Source of the DNA: AP-15 sp963781215
GTDB taxonomy: Bacteria; Pseudomonadota; Alphaproteobacteria; ATCC43930; CGMCC-115725
DNA: 64,000 nt
Assembly: GCA_963781215.1 (NCBI GenBank)
Contig: CAWAFE010000053.1
Location: forward strand, 1-64,000
Direction of reading: 5' to 3'
Part shown: positions 55,500-64,000 of the stretch, piece after piece
Layout: each line of letters begins with the position of its first letter
Position numbering within the stretch: the first letter of the stretch is position 1
Notes under the pieces: model-generated
Seen by the model: the letters and a program-made list of their open reading frames with translations, nothing else
The model's database searches: none
What the model was told of the DNA's origin: nothing
Position numbers and translations under genes: made by a program

Positions 55500-57251
55500 A
55501 TGGCATCGCTGGGCGGCGTCCGACGCGCGCTAGCCGGCGCGCCTGCGGTGCAGTTGCCCTTCGGTCGCATCGGCAGGCGCCTCTATGAGGCGACCGGCTG
55601 GCGGGGTCTGGCCGGCTTGTTCTTGCCGGCGCAGCCCGACATCGGGCGGCTGCGGCTGGTCGGCCGGTCGTCCGGGGCACTGGCTAGGCGCGACGTTCTG
55701 TTGATCCATCCAAGCGGAGTGGCGAACCGGTCGCGGGTTCTGAAGATCGGGCAGTCGCTGCTCGATGCGGGCCTCTCGGTCGCGTTCATGAGCAAGCTCT
55801 CGCCGCGGCGGCGAGGCATGAAGGTCCGGGTCGGCGAGGCCTTGGGCTGTCCGGTACTCTACTTCCCTGACGCGCACGCCTTCTTGCGAGGGACGAAGGT
55901 CCGGGTGCCGGCGCTAAATTGGCCGTTGATGGTGCAGTATCTGAATGCCGCGATGTGGACCTATGTCCACGCGATCCGGCCACGGGTGATCCACACCTTC
56001 GATGTTGCGGCGATCGGGTTGGGGCATGATTTCCGCGACCGCTTGCGGGCCGAAGGTCACGCTGCCGCTTGGTTTCACGACTTTTCCGAATACACCGCCG
56101 GGCACAGCTTCGCCGATGACAAGACAGCTGGCGCGTCCGAGGATGTCGAGTGGCGGCGGGTGGTGCTGGCTCACGAAGCCGCCCACGCTTGTTACCCTGA
56201 TCACGCGTTCACTGTGTCGCCGGCCCTCGCTGCCGCGCTGGCGGAGGAATACGGGCTCGATATGGCGCCGACCGTGCTGCTCAACGTGCCGCGCGCCGGC
56301 GATTTTGACGAGGCGAGCCGGCTCACCGTGCGAAAGGCGGTTGGCATCGGCAGAAACGTGCCGCTCTTGGTCTATTCGGGTGGGTTGACGCCGCATCGCG
56401 GCATCGAAACCTTGGTCGCCGCACTCGCCCGCCTGCCCGAGGCCCACCTCGTCCTCGTAGCGCAATCGCGCACGCCCTATGTGCTCTCGCTGATCGATCA
56501 GGCCCGCGCCGCCGGCTGCGCCGGAAGGCTGCATTTCCACCCCTATGTCGACCCCGCCCGGGTAGCGAGCTTTCTGCGCGATGCGACAGTAGGGGTGCAT
56601 CCATTGCGACATTACGGAAACGCCGAAGCGGCGTTGCCGAACAAGCTGTTCGCCTATCTCCATGCGGGGCTGCCGGTGGTGGTCAGCGACTGCCGCTCGA
56701 TGGCCGATTTTGTGCGCGGCAACGGGGTGGGACATGTGTTCGCGGCCGGCGACGCCGCCTCGCTCGCCGACGCCCTGCGGGCGGCGATCGCCGAAGAAGC
56801 GGGATTGCGGGCGCGCATCGCAGCATCAGGGATACGGCTCACCTGTTGCTGGGAGCGCGAGGAGGCGGCGCTGCTCGAGGTTTATCGCCGCCACCTGGGC
56901 GCCCGGGCAGCGGGCCGAGGCACGGACAGCCGGCCAGGTGCGCAGGCGGGAATGTATCGCTGCTCTAAGAGAAGGTGGCGGGCTAGGAGGGAACCTCGAA
57001 TTGATAGGCGATCGGCTCGCGGCCTTCCAATGCGACGGTCACGACGCGGCCGATCGCTGCTCGGGCGAGGCTCGTTTCACCGCCATATCCGCCGGAGGCC
57101 ATGTGTCGGGCTGCGGCGCGCCTCTCGACGCCGCCCATTTCGACGCGGCCAAGTCCGACACGCGGTCAACCGCCCTATATTCCGATTTGTTATTTGGTGG
57201 ACCTTACAGACCGCGACCGGATCTGACAGCACGATTTTGCTTGCGGGCTGA
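55500..57251 (+). CDS. GT4-type glycosyltransferase
   Basis: The recognised protein is about 475 residues (to near 56930) of a 583-residue frame. GT-B fold features: RRDVLLIHPSGVANRSRV in the N-terminal domain and, in the C-terminal domain, VYSGGLTPHRGIETLVAAL, LHFHPYVDPARVASFLRDA, LPNKLFAYLHAGLPVVVSD with the donor-binding E/K region, and GVGHVFAAGDAASLADAL. It transfers a sugar from an activated donor in glycan synthesis. The ending of about 110 residues is Arg-rich and without character, so the true stop was probably lost by an indel near 56900. The start lies 5 bp after the tRNA fragment and has no clear ribosome site. Confidence 0.82.
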   Translation: MASLGGVRRALAGAPAVQLPFGRIGRRLYEATGWRGLAGLFLPAQPDIGRLRLVGRSSGALARRDVLLIHPSGVANRSRVLKIGQSLLDAGLSVAFMSKLSPRRRGMKVRVGEALGCPVLYFPDAHAFLRGTKVRVPALNWPLMVQYLNAAMWTYVHAIRPRVIHTFDVAAIGLGHDFRDRLRAEGHAAAWFHDFSEYTAGHSFADDKTAGASEDVEWRRVVLAHEAAHACYPDHAFTVSPALAAALAEEYGLDMAPTVLLNVPRAGDFDEASRLTVRKAVGIGRNVPLLVYSGGLTPHRGIETLVAALARLPEAHLVLVAQSRTPYVLSLIDQARAAGCAGRLHFHPYVDPARVASFLRDATVGVHPLRHYGNAEAALPNKLFAYLHAGLPVVVSDCRSMADFVRGNGVGHVFAAGDAASLADALRAAIAEEAGLRARIAASGIRLTCCWEREEAALLEVYRRHLGARAAGRGTDSRPGAQAGMYRCSKRRWRARREPRIDRRSARGLPMRRSRRGRSLLGRGSFHRHIRRRPCVGLRRASRRRPFRRGQVRHAVNRPIFRFVIWWTLQTATGSDSTILLAG

Positions 57252-57267
57252 CGAGGCTTAATGACAA

Positions 57268-57435
57268 TACGCTGCCCAGGCCGCCTATCAAGTTCAAGAC
57301 TCGATCGAAACCCTGGCGCGGCACTATCGCCTGCGCATGTCCGCGGGCGGTGGTGTCGTGGTCTTGTGCCACCTCTGGGCGGGCGGGGGACACTTCCAAC
57401 GGTTCCTCTATGCGGTCGCGGTGGTGGATCGGTGA
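57268..57435 (+). CDS. Possible 3' end of an unrecognised gene, upstream of the deacetylase-like gene
   Basis: In the frame ending with TGA 57433-57435, a protein-like stretch reads AAYQVQDSIETLARHYRLRM then GGGVVVLCHLWAGGGHFQRF. The stop overlaps the GTG start of the next gene (GTGA at 57432-57435), a typical operon junction. Immediately upstream the frame is closed by TGA at 57262, so an indel is needed for a longer gene. I do not recognise the product. Low confidence. Confidence 0.25.
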   Translation, partial: YAAQAAYQVQDSIETLARHYRLRMSAGGGVVVLCHLWAGGGHFQRFLYAVAVVDR

Positions 57436-59402
57436 GTTACGGGAGCATACGCCGCCTGACGGCAAGGTTTCTCGCCGGCGGGCTGCCACGCAAATTCGGG
57501 CCGCCGCACCGCGGTGACCAGGGCGCGTCCCATCCGCCCGGACCGGCGGCTGAACAGCAACTGGCGGCGCGCTTCGGCCGCTACATCGAATGGTTGACTG
57601 CGGAGGGGTACACGTTCGAGCCGCTGGGCGAGCGGCAACCCGATCTGTCGAAGAGCTGCGTCTATCTACGTTACGACAGCGGGCCGGGTGACGCGTGGGC
57701 GGCTTGGCTGCTGGCGAACTTGCACCAGCGGTGGCAAATTCCGGGGAGCTTCACCATTGCCTGGGACCTGCTCCGCACCGACCACAGGCTCGCGGAGGCT
57801 TTTCTTCGCCTCCGTGGTTTCGACCCCCGATATGTCAGGCTCGGGCTCTATTGCGCCCCAGTCGACAATTGGCTGCGCCGCGCGCGCTTCGACGGAGATG
57901 CCCGCCGTCAAGCGATTTTTTTGGGTTCGCCCGATTTTCCGGCTTTTCTCGACCGCCTGGCGGGCGGCGAAGGCGGTGAGGAGTTGGCGGCGATCCGCGC
58001 CGGCGGTGAGGCGCAACTTTCAGAGGAATTGACCGACTTCGCCGAAAGCTTCGGTGAATGGCCGACGATCGCAGGACGGGCATCCCCGCTTTCGGCGGCC
58101 TTCGCCCGAGAGCGGACCCGAAGGACGAGCCTGGAGACGCTCGACAACACCTTCCATGCCGTTCGATTTTTGGCCTCTCTCGACCCGGGCGGCGCCGGAT
58201 TTGGCCCTGAAGCTGCCGCCTTGCCAGAAGATGACTATTTCGGGCCGCACATCATGTTCGGCGGTGGCGATCCTGAGACCGTGCGCCGTCACCATCATGA
58301 GCGAATCTGGAGCGGCGCGGGCTTTGTCGCCTTGTTTCCGCCCGGCCGGTGGCTCGCACCGAACTTCGACCTGCTCCCGGTACCGCCCCGATTTCCCGAA
58401 ACACGGGCGCCCCGGAGGCAGGCGGCAGCGCCAGCCTCCGCGCCGGTCTTGACCCACCTAAGCGATCTGGTCCCGTTCGGTCGGCGTTGCGATCGGGTCG
58501 ACGGCCGCGAGGTGGCGGCGGCGGCGCGAAGGGCCCTCGGCCCAAGGCCGGAATTTCTCGTCGAGCGCTTTGTCGAGTGGCTGGCCGGCGAAGGCTACGT
58601 CTTCTCGGATCTAGAGCGTGAGCCGCCTGCCTTTGACAGCCGCAGGGTCTATCTGCGTTACGATGTCCATATCCAGGATCTGCTTGCCGCTTATCTGCTG
58701 GCCGATTTTCACGAAAGTCATCGGATCCCTGCGTCGTTTCAGCTGACATGGCAATATTCGCCTGCCGAAGTGCAGCTGGAGCCGTTTTTCCGGAAATTTT
58801 TGGAATTCGACCCGCGTTATGTGCAGGTCGGCTTGCACTGCGCACCGCCGACCACCTGGTACATCCATGAGCGCTGTGGAGGGAACCACGCGTTGGCCGC
58901 CGAGCAGGCGGCGGGGCCGGAGTTCCGCGCCTTTCTCCACGGCCTGCTCGCGGCCCACCGGCGCTCCGGCCCCGGCGCAGCGGAGCTGGTGCAACTGCGG
59001 GAGGAGATCGACGCCTGGTCGGCAAGGCTGGCGGACAGCTTTCGTGGCGCCTTCGGCCAATGGAAGACCATCTCCGGGCACGGCAATTTTTTGGACAACG
59101 CGTTCGCGCAGGCGAATGCCGAGGAGCCCGGCCTATCGCCAATTGCCGACTTCATTAAGTCTGTCCGCTATTTTCGGAAGTTCGGCGTCGACCGATTTGG
59201 GTTTGAGCGCGAGCTGACCGCCTTTCCCAATGACCGCCCAAACCTTCCCAACGTGATCTTCGAGAGCGCACCGGCGCCGACGTTGCGCCGATGGTTCGAT
59301 GGCCGCGTTGCCGAGGGCTTGGGCTTTCTGTGTCTCTTTCACCCCGCGACGCTGACCTCCGATCATCTCGCGTCGATCGTGCCGGCGCTGCGAACCGGAT
59401 GA
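57432..59402 (+). CDS. Tandem two-domain polysaccharide deacetylase-like protein, one half degenerate
   Basis: About 656 residues made of two homologous halves of about 285 residues. The shared frame is clear: RFVEWLAGEGYVF/RYIEWLTAEGYTF, VYLRYD, IPASF/IPGSF, FDPRYV. The second half keeps residues expected in a metal-dependent deacetylase: RYDVH, GLHCAP, SGHGNF and FHPATL. In the first half these are RYDSG, GLYCAP, AGRASP and FPPGRW, so four His are lost and it is probably not catalytic. The GTG at 57432 fits the conserved part and couples to an upstream stop; the 57 codons before it (from ATG 57261) look non-coding. The function is inferred from the motif layout, placing it in a glycan-modification cluster with the glycosyltransferase. 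Confidence 0.65.
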   Translation: MSYGSIRRLTARFLAGGLPRKFGPPHRGDQGASHPPGPAAEQQLAARFGRYIEWLTAEGYTFEPLGERQPDLSKSCVYLRYDSGPGDAWAAWLLANLHQRWQIPGSFTIAWDLLRTDHRLAEAFLRLRGFDPRYVRLGLYCAPVDNWLRRARFDGDARRQAIFLGSPDFPAFLDRLAGGEGGEELAAIRAGGEAQLSEELTDFAESFGEWPTIAGRASPLSAAFARERTRRTSLETLDNTFHAVRFLASLDPGGAGFGPEAAALPEDDYFGPHIMFGGGDPETVRRHHHERIWSGAGFVALFPPGRWLAPNFDLLPVPPRFPETRAPRRQAAAPASAPVLTHLSDLVPFGRRCDRVDGREVAAAARRALGPRPEFLVERFVEWLAGEGYVFSDLEREPPAFDSRRVYLRYDVHIQDLLAAYLLADFHESHRIPASFQLTWQYSPAEVQLEPFFRKFLEFDPRYVQVGLHCAPPTTWYIHERCGGNHALAAEQAAGPEFRAFLHGLLAAHRRSGPGAAELVQLREEIDAWSARLADSFRGAFGQWKTISGHGNFLDNAFAQANAEEPGLSPIADFIKSVRYFRKFGVDRFGFERELTAFPNDRPNLPNVIFESAPAPTLRRWFDGRVAEGLGFLCLFHPATLTSDHLASIVPALRTG

Positions 59403-59416
59403 CCCGAACCGCCGAG

Positions 59417-60043
59417 TCACTTGCCGTGGTGCGGCAGGCGCAGACCGAGAAGCTGTGCCGCGGCTTCGGGCGGCAGCTTGGAGAACCCGGCAGGCACTTC
59501 GAACAAGCCCGCGTCCTGCCGGCCGATGCTGACGTTGCGCAATTCCCAATAGATCGTCGAGGCCTTGCCGTTGCGGGCCGTGAACCTGGCCTCGGCCTTC
59601 ATCGGGATGCCGTCGCGGCTGAGCCACAGCGAGCCCGAGGCGTGGCCGTCGGGGATATCGCGATCGACCGCATATTTTGTCGTCGCGATGCCGTTGATTG
59701 TTTCCTGTCCGACCGGGCTGCCGAGGAGACCAGGCTTGCCCAGCACCGACAGCGCCTTCGGTAGAGCCAGCTCGACGACGGTATGCAATTGCGGCAAAAC
59801 GACATCGCCGATCCCGCTGTCGGCGCGCAGGATGAAGACCGGCTTCAGGGCCGGCAATTCCTGCTCGTGCCGCTGCTCGCCCGGCATGTTCCACATTTTG
59901 CCGACATAGCTCTTCCCGTCGAACACGAGGACGCGCTCGGCGCTGAACCCGATTTGCGGATCGCCCAAGGTCTCGCTCCGCGCCGGGAAACCGGTCGACA
60001 GCAGCAGGAAGATCAGGATCAGGGCGATCGAAGGCGCGCGCAT
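59417..60043 (-). CDS. Secreted hypothetical protein
   Basis: A 208-residue protein with a clear signal peptide (MRAPSIALILIFLLLSTGFP then ARSE). The mature part is rich in short beta-type stretches, including VLVFDGKSYVGKMWNMPG, SPVGQETINGIATTKYAVDR, and SGSLWLSRDGIPMKAEARF, and resembles DUF4412-like or outer-membrane-lipoprotein-associated beta proteins, but I cannot name the family. Start 60043 has GAGG upstream at 6 nt. It converges on the deacetylase-like gene with 14 bp between stops and is divergent from the FemAB-like gene. Confidence 0.7.
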   Translation of the reverse strand: MRAPSIALILIFLLLSTGFPARSETLGDPQIGFSAERVLVFDGKSYVGKMWNMPGEQRHEQELPALKPVFILRADSGIGDVVLPQLHTVVELALPKALSVLGKPGLLGSPVGQETINGIATTKYAVDRDIPDGHASGSLWLSRDGIPMKAEARFTARNGKASTIYWELRNVSIGRQDAGLFEVPAGFSKLPPEAAAQLLGLRLPHHGK

Positions 60044-60226
60044 GGTGATCCTCGACACCGATGGCGGCGGCTCGTACGCAGCGAATGCGGCGGTTTCGCG
60101 GCACTGGACAGGGGCTGCGCAACGCCTATCCTGAGTCCGGCGACCTATTGACGTGCGATTCAGGGCGACAGCAATGAAGCAACAGGCGGGAGCGCTCTTC
60201 CCGGCGGACCGGACCACGAGCCGGCG

Positions 60227-61387
60227 ATGAACGACACCGATGGCGCGATCACCGTGCGCGTCCACAGCGCGATCGCCGAGATCCCGCAAGCCGCGTGGGA
60301 CGCCTGCGCCGGCGACGTCAACCCGAGCGTCTCCTACGCGTTTCTGAACGCGCTCGAGGAGAGCGGCTCGACCACGGCGCGTACCGGCTGGACCCCGCAG
60401 CACCTCTCGATCGCCGATCGCGACGGCACGATCGCCGGCGTGGTCCCCCTTTACGCAAAGACGCATTCCTACGGCGAATACGTGTTCGATTACGGCTGGG
60501 CCGACGCCTATGAGCGCGCCGGCGGCCGCTATTACCCCAAGCTGTTGAGCGCGGTGCCGTTCACCCCGGTGCCGGGGCCGCGACTGTTGTTGCGTCCCGG
60601 GGCGGCGCCCGAATTGCGCGGGCAGCTGATCGCCGGGATGGTCGAGCTGGCCAAGCGGCGGCGGATTTCGTCGTTGCACGTCAATTTTCCCGACGACACC
60701 GATGCCGAGGCGTTGACCGAGGCCGGCTTCCTGCAACGCATGGGCCAGCAGTTTCATTGGACGAATGACGGCTATGCCGGGTTCGACGATTTCCTCGCCG
60801 CACTCAACTCGCGCAAGCGCAAGGCGGTCAAGAAGGAGCGTCGCGAGGCGCTGGCGCCTGGCCTCGAGATCGAGGTCCTGACCGGCGGCGATCTGAAAAC
60901 CCGCCATTGGGATGCGTTCTACGAGTTCTATCTCGCAACCTCCGATCGCAAATGGGGGTCCGCCTACCTCAACCGGCGCTTCTTCAGCCTGATCGGCGAG
61001 CGGATGCCGGAGCGGATCGTCCTCGTCATGGCGCGCTCCGGCGGGAAATACGTCGCCGGTGCGCTGAACCTCCTCGGCAAGGACACGATCTACGGCCGCA
61101 ACTGGGGCAGCTACGGCGAGTACAAGTTCCTTCATTTCGAGTGCTGCTATTACCAGGCGATCGAGTTCGCCATCACGCACCGGCTACAGCGCGTCGAGGC
61201 CGGCGCCCAGGGGCCGCACAAGATCCAGCGCGGCTATCTGCCGGCGCCGACCTACAGCGCCCACTGGATCCCCGACCCCGGCTTCCGCCGCGCCGTCGCC
61301 CAGTTCCTGGCGCGCGAGCGCGACATGGTCGAGCGCAAGATCGAAGGCCTCTCCGAATACTCGCCGTTCCGCCACGCGGATAATTGA
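60227..61387 (+). CDS. FemAB-like / DUF482 GNAT-fold protein
   Basis: A 386-residue protein of the DUF482 (FemAB-like, PF04339-type) family. It starts VRVHSAIAEIPQAAWDACAG, with SYAFLNALEESGS, VPLYAKTHSYGEYVFDYGWA, YYPKLLSAVPFTPVPGPRLL, then RKAVKKERREAL, and the C-terminal VEAGAQGPHKIQRGYLP and SAHWIPDP segments, all diagnostic. Members are predicted acyl- or aminoacyltransferases, with no proven reaction for the group. It stands alone on this strand and is convergent with the flavoprotein gene. Confidence 0.92.
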   Translation: MNDTDGAITVRVHSAIAEIPQAAWDACAGDVNPSVSYAFLNALEESGSTTARTGWTPQHLSIADRDGTIAGVVPLYAKTHSYGEYVFDYGWADAYERAGGRYYPKLLSAVPFTPVPGPRLLLRPGAAPELRGQLIAGMVELAKRRRISSLHVNFPDDTDAEALTEAGFLQRMGQQFHWTNDGYAGFDDFLAALNSRKRKAVKKERREALAPGLEIEVLTGGDLKTRHWDAFYEFYLATSDRKWGSAYLNRRFFSLIGERMPERIVLVMARSGGKYVAGALNLLGKDTIYGRNWGSYGEYKFLHFECCYYQAIEFAITHRLQRVEAGAQGPHKIQRGYLPAPTYSAHWIPDPGFRRAVAQFLARERDMVERKIEGLSEYSPFRHADN

Positions 61388-61449
61388 GGCTGTCGCAAGA
61401 GATTGCGGGTTTTGCGCCGCTCATCCTACGGCTTGCTATCTGAATTGCG

Positions 61450-61995
61450 TCAGCCTCGACGAACGTACGGGCGGACAGCATCGAGCAGCACGGCGGACGG
61501 GGCGAGGCGCGGTCCCTCGCCCTCATCGACCGGCGGCACGATCGTCACGCCCCAGGCAGGCAAGCTTCTCAGAGATAACTGCGCCTGGGGATGGTTCAGG
61601 AGCGGTGCATTCAAGGATGGGGCGACAATCACCGGCGTCCCCCGTCCGATGGCTTCGGCGACGACGGACAGGGCAAGGTTGTCGGCGATGCCGTGCGCGA
61701 GTTTGTTCAGCGAGTTGAAGCTGCACGGCGCGAACAGCACCACCCCGCGCGGCGGGCGCGGGCGGATCGCCAGATCGAAATACGATTGGACGACCTGCAC
61801 GCCCTCGACATCCGCGAGCTCGCGCGACGCGATCACCCGCGAGGCGTTCGGTGTCGGGATCGCGATGATCGTCGCAAAGCCGAGCCCGACCAGGCCACGC
61901 AGAAGCTCAGGACAGCGCGCCGACGTCGTCGTGCCGCTCAGCACCAAATATGCTACGTCAAACCTTTCGTCCCCAGCCGCGGCATCAGGTCTCAT
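61450..61995 (-). CDS. Flavoprotein (UbiX/Dfp-like fold)
   Basis: A 181-residue protein with the flavoprotein fold of the UbiX/phosphopantothenoylcysteine decarboxylase group: VAYLVLSGTTTSAR at the phosphate-binding start, APCSFNSLNKLAHGIADNLA in the region that holds the flavin in this family, and PVIVAPSLN. The expected decarboxylase His is not obvious. Start 61995 has GGGA upstream; the long frame beyond it is an overlap with the oxidoreductase gene. It lies 27 bp after the Gfo/Idh/MocA stop and is likely in its operon. Substrate unknown. Confidence 0.78.
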   Translation of the reverse strand: MRPDAAAGDERFDVAYLVLSGTTTSARCPELLRGLVGLGFATIIAIPTPNASRVIASRELADVEGVQVVQSYFDLAIRPRPPRGVVLFAPCSFNSLNKLAHGIADNLALSVVAEAIGRGTPVIVAPSLNAPLLNHPQAQLSLRSLPAWGVTIVPPVDEGEGPRLAPSAVLLDAVRPYVRRG

Positions 61996-62021
61996 CTTGA
62001 TCCCGTTGAAACTGCGTCGGA

Positions 62022-63113
62022 TTAGAACATCACTTCGCGGCCGTCGTCCGACGCCTGTTTGATGGCGTCGACCAGGCGGTGCAGGTCGACCGCGGTCTCG
62101 AAATTCGGCTGGTGGCTTTCGCCATCGCGAATCGCACGGGCGAACAGCGTGTACATCTGGCCGACATTGGCGGGTTCGCCTGACGGCGTGCCGGCTGATG
62201 CGACGGTGAACCGCTCCGGCACCGGGATCAGCGCCAGCTTGTTGCCGCCCTTCGCCCCGTGCAGCGAAACCTCGCTCAGCTGCGGCGAGTCCTCGCCGGA
62301 TACGACCAAGGTCCCGTCGCGACCGTAGATTTCCATGCGATAGCCGCTGCCGGCGAATGGGATGGCGCCGATATGAACGGACGCCACCGCGCCACTCGCC
62401 AGATGGCCGCTCAACAGCACGTTGTCGGGCGAGGTGACGTCGAGCCATGTGTTGGCGCCGGTGTCGAGCCACTGCTTGGCCTGGGTCGCCACCACCGCGC
62501 AGAGCCGGGAGAAGTCGCCGGCGATGAAGCGCATCGCGTCCACCGTGTGGCCGTTGGCGATCGTCAAGGTGTTGGCGCCGAGCTCGGCGTCCCGCTGCCA
62601 GGTGCGGTTCGACGGCCGGGTCAACACGCCCTCGCGCATCAGGCTGACATGGACGGCCATCACCTCGCCGACATAGCCCGCTTCGACCAGCTCTTTCATG
62701 TGCATCACGGCGGGATTGACGCGGGCCTGCAGGCCGACCGCGGTGACCAGCCCCTTGGCCTTGGCCAATGCCGCCAGCTCCACCGCCTCCGCCGTCGTCC
62801 GCCCCAGCGGCCATTCGCAATAGACGTGCTTGCCCGCTTCCAGCGCCGCCTTGGCCGGTGCGTAGTGCGACGGCACCCGCACGACGACAGCCACCGCGTC
62901 GATCTCGGGCGAGGCGGTCATCCGGCGCCAGTCGTCAAAGGCTAAGCGGGCGCCCCAGGCCTGGCGCGCCGCCTCGGCGCTGTCGGCCCTGGTGGTGCAG
63001 ACTGCGGTCAGCTCGACATCCGCGCTCGCCCGCAGCGCCGGCAGGTGGGAACGCGCCGACCAAGTGCCCTTGACGCTGGCGCCGATCAGGCCCAGCCGAA
63101 TCTTGTCCGCCAT
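62022..63113 (-). CDS. Gfo/Idh/MocA-family oxidoreductase
   Basis: A 363-residue NAD(P)-dependent oxidoreductase. The Rossmann start is LGLIGASVKGTWSARSHLP; the usual EKP motif is present as EWP in YCEWPLGRTTAEA; and the C-terminal domain has NRTWQRDAELGANTLTI and NGHTVDAMRFIAG. The replacement of Lys by Trp in the EKP motif is common in some subgroups but may alter catalysis. Substrates in this family are sugars or inositols; none can be assigned. It is followed by the flavoprotein gene and preceded by a cupin gene on the same strand. Confidence 0.9.
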   Translation of the reverse strand: MADKIRLGLIGASVKGTWSARSHLPALRASADVELTAVCTTRADSAEAARQAWGARLAFDDWRRMTASPEIDAVAVVVRVPSHYAPAKAALEAGKHVYCEWPLGRTTAEAVELAALAKAKGLVTAVGLQARVNPAVMHMKELVEAGYVGEVMAVHVSLMREGVLTRPSNRTWQRDAELGANTLTIANGHTVDAMRFIAGDFSRLCAVVATQAKQWLDTGANTWLDVTSPDNVLLSGHLASGAVASVHIGAIPFAGSGYRMEIYGRDGTLVVSGEDSPQLSEVSLHGAKGGNKLALIPVPERFTVASAGTPSGEPANVGQMYTLFARAIRDGESHQPNFETAVDLHRLVDAIKQASDDGREVMF

Positions 63114-63142
63114 ATCGCTTCCTCCCTGGGAGATTCACTTCG

Positions 63143-63544
63143 TCAGTCGAGGGTTCGCGGGTCGTCGATGGCGAAGGTGAGGTGTTGGGTCGGCTGCGGA
63201 GTGGTAGTCATCAGGCTCACACCGTCCGGCGCCTCGAAGCGGTGCCACTTCCCTTGCGGCACGACCACCACCGTCCCGGCCTTGATCCCGAAGGATTGCG
63301 GCCCGTCGTCGAACATGACGTGCAGGGTCGCCGCACCGTCGACGACCTGCACGATCTCATCGCCGTTCGGGTGGCGCTCCCACGGGCCTTCGCCGGAAAA
63401 TTTGGCGACGTTGATGGCGCTGTCGCGGTAGGGGGCGAGCCGCGCGAAGGCACCCTCGCGCTCGGCTTCCGGGGTCTCCGGGGTGCGCCCGCGCAGCGTC
63501 CTCAGCTTGGCGAGCTCGGCGTTGAGATCGATGATCGTCAGCAT
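63143..63544 (-). CDS. Cupin domain protein
   Basis: A 133-residue single-domain cupin. The metal-binding motif is HPNGDEIVQVVDGAATLHVM (first motif, with His and Glu) and PQGKWHRFEAPDGVS (second motif, His). It probably binds a metal and acts as a small isomerase, dioxygenase or sensor; a specific role is not visible. It lies 29 bp upstream of the Gfo/Idh/MocA gene on the same strand and so probably belongs to the same operon. Divergent from the RidA gene. Confidence 0.87.
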   Translation of the reverse strand: MLTIIDLNAELAKLRTLRGRTPETPEAEREGAFARLAPYRDSAINVAKFSGEGPWERHPNGDEIVQVVDGAATLHVMFDDGPQSFGIKAGTVVVVPQGKWHRFEAPDGVSLMTTTPQPTQHLTFAIDDPRTLD

Positions 63545-63625
63545 TGTTGCCTCCGTTTGCGGCTTCGCGCTTTGGATACCCTATTATAACCTCGACAGGT
63601 TGGCATCGGCATCGGGAGGTGATCC

Positions 63626-64000
63626 ATGGAAAAGCGGCGCAGCATCAATGTGGCGGGGGCGAGCCACGTCAACCCGATCCCGAGCGCCAGCCGGCGCGGC
63701 CCTTTTGTCGTCTCGGGCGCGATCTCCGGCGCCGATCCCGAAACCGGCAAGGTTCCGGCGGATCTCGACGAGCAGTGCCGGCTGATGTTCCAGAATGTGC
63801 GCCGCGTCATCGAAGCCGCCGGCGGCACGCCCGACGATATTGTGAAGATGAATGTGTGGATCACCGACCGCGCGCTGCGCCCGATCCTCAACAAGCATTG
63901 GGTCGAAATCTTCCCCGACCCGGCTTCGCGGCCGGCGCGCCACACCCTGGCCTCGGGCGATTTCACGCCGCCGATGCAGATCCAGTGCGACCTGACGGCC
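63626..64000 (+). CDS. RidA family protein (YjgF/YER057c/UK114), partial
   Basis: 125 codons before the window edge; the C-terminus is missing. It shows GPFVVSGAISGADPETGKV, DEQCRLMFQNVRRVIEAAGG, DDIVKMNVWITD and PASRPARHTLASG, the RidA pattern, including the conserved Arg of the imine-binding pocket. RidA proteins hydrolyse reactive enamine/imine intermediates. The start at 63626 is strongly supported by GGGAGGTGAT upstream. It is divergent from the cupin gene across 81 bp. Confidence 0.93.
   Translation, partial: MEKRRSINVAGASHVNPIPSASRRGPFVVSGAISGADPETGKVPADLDEQCRLMFQNVRRVIEAAGGTPDDIVKMNVWITDRALRPILNKHWVEIFPDPASRPARHTLASGDFTPPMQIQCDLTA

Overview
This is a GC-rich chromosomal segment, most probably from an alphaproteobacterium (Rhodospirillales/Rhizobiales-like). 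The clue is the compact def-fmt-truA block, typical of that class, together with CUT1 sugar transport, the aerobic box benzoate pathway and several acyl-CoA dehydrogenases. The assignment is an inference from gene order and protein character, not from a marker gene. About 17 genes-internal reading-frame breaks occur, many in ordinary metabolic genes, so much of the sequence looks like an assembly with uncorrected single-base indels. Frameshifts are therefore noted but not by themselves called pseudogenes.

Layout. 0.1-5.4 kb: leftward acyl-CoA/carnitine-type catabolic genes (YWTD propeller protein, hydroxyacyl-CoA dehydrogenase family, acyl-CoA dehydrogenase, CaiB/BaiF CoA-transferase, haloacid dehalogenase). 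5.5-10.9 kb: an accessory island with a TIR-STAND ATPase-WD40 protein and a SLATT-type membrane protein. It lies between a decayed fragment of boxB and an IS21-family transposase remnant. 10.9-15.6 kb: benzoate activation and epoxidative ring cleavage (boxB, boxC, benzoate-CoA ligase). 15.6-22.9 kb: a lone CoxL-like molybdenum hydroxylase subunit, divergent from a complete coenzyme F420 operon (cofE, cofD, cofC, fused FO synthase). 23-24.3 kb: an acyl carrier protein and a GNAT-like acyltransferase. 24.3-26.4 kb: a pair of acyl-CoA dehydrogenases. 26.7-30.8 kb: a class III cyclase with TPR region, a PAP2/haloperoxidase-type phosphatase, and a G1 glutamic peptidase gene interrupted by a piece of a second cyclase gene.

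30.8-38.3 kb: DUF72, two pirins, MOSC, a CocE-type hydrolase, and truA/fmt/def. 38.5-43.0 kb: two SDR dehydrogenases and a CUT1 ABC transporter without its binding protein. 43.3-47.6 kb: ClC channel with CBS domains, multicopper oxidase, and a double universal stress protein. 47.7-51.8 kb: two SGNH esterases divergent from an MBOAT acyltransferase, forming a surface-glycan O-acetylation module. 52-55 kb: RlpA and a DHA2 efflux pump. 55.45 kb: a 3' fragment of tRNA-Gly(CCC), a probable old integration scar, followed by glycan genes (glycosyltransferase, double deacetylase-like protein with one decayed half) and a secreted protein and FemAB-like protein. 61.4-64 kb: flavoprotein, Gfo/Idh/MocA oxidoreductase, cupin and a RidA gene cut by the window edge.

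The strongest candidates for new biology are the TIR-STAND-WD40/SLATT pair, with a frame-breaking 22-bp tandem repeat inside the TIR codons, the cyclase fragment lodged in the G1 peptidase gene, and the enzyme/pseudoenzyme tandem deacetylase.
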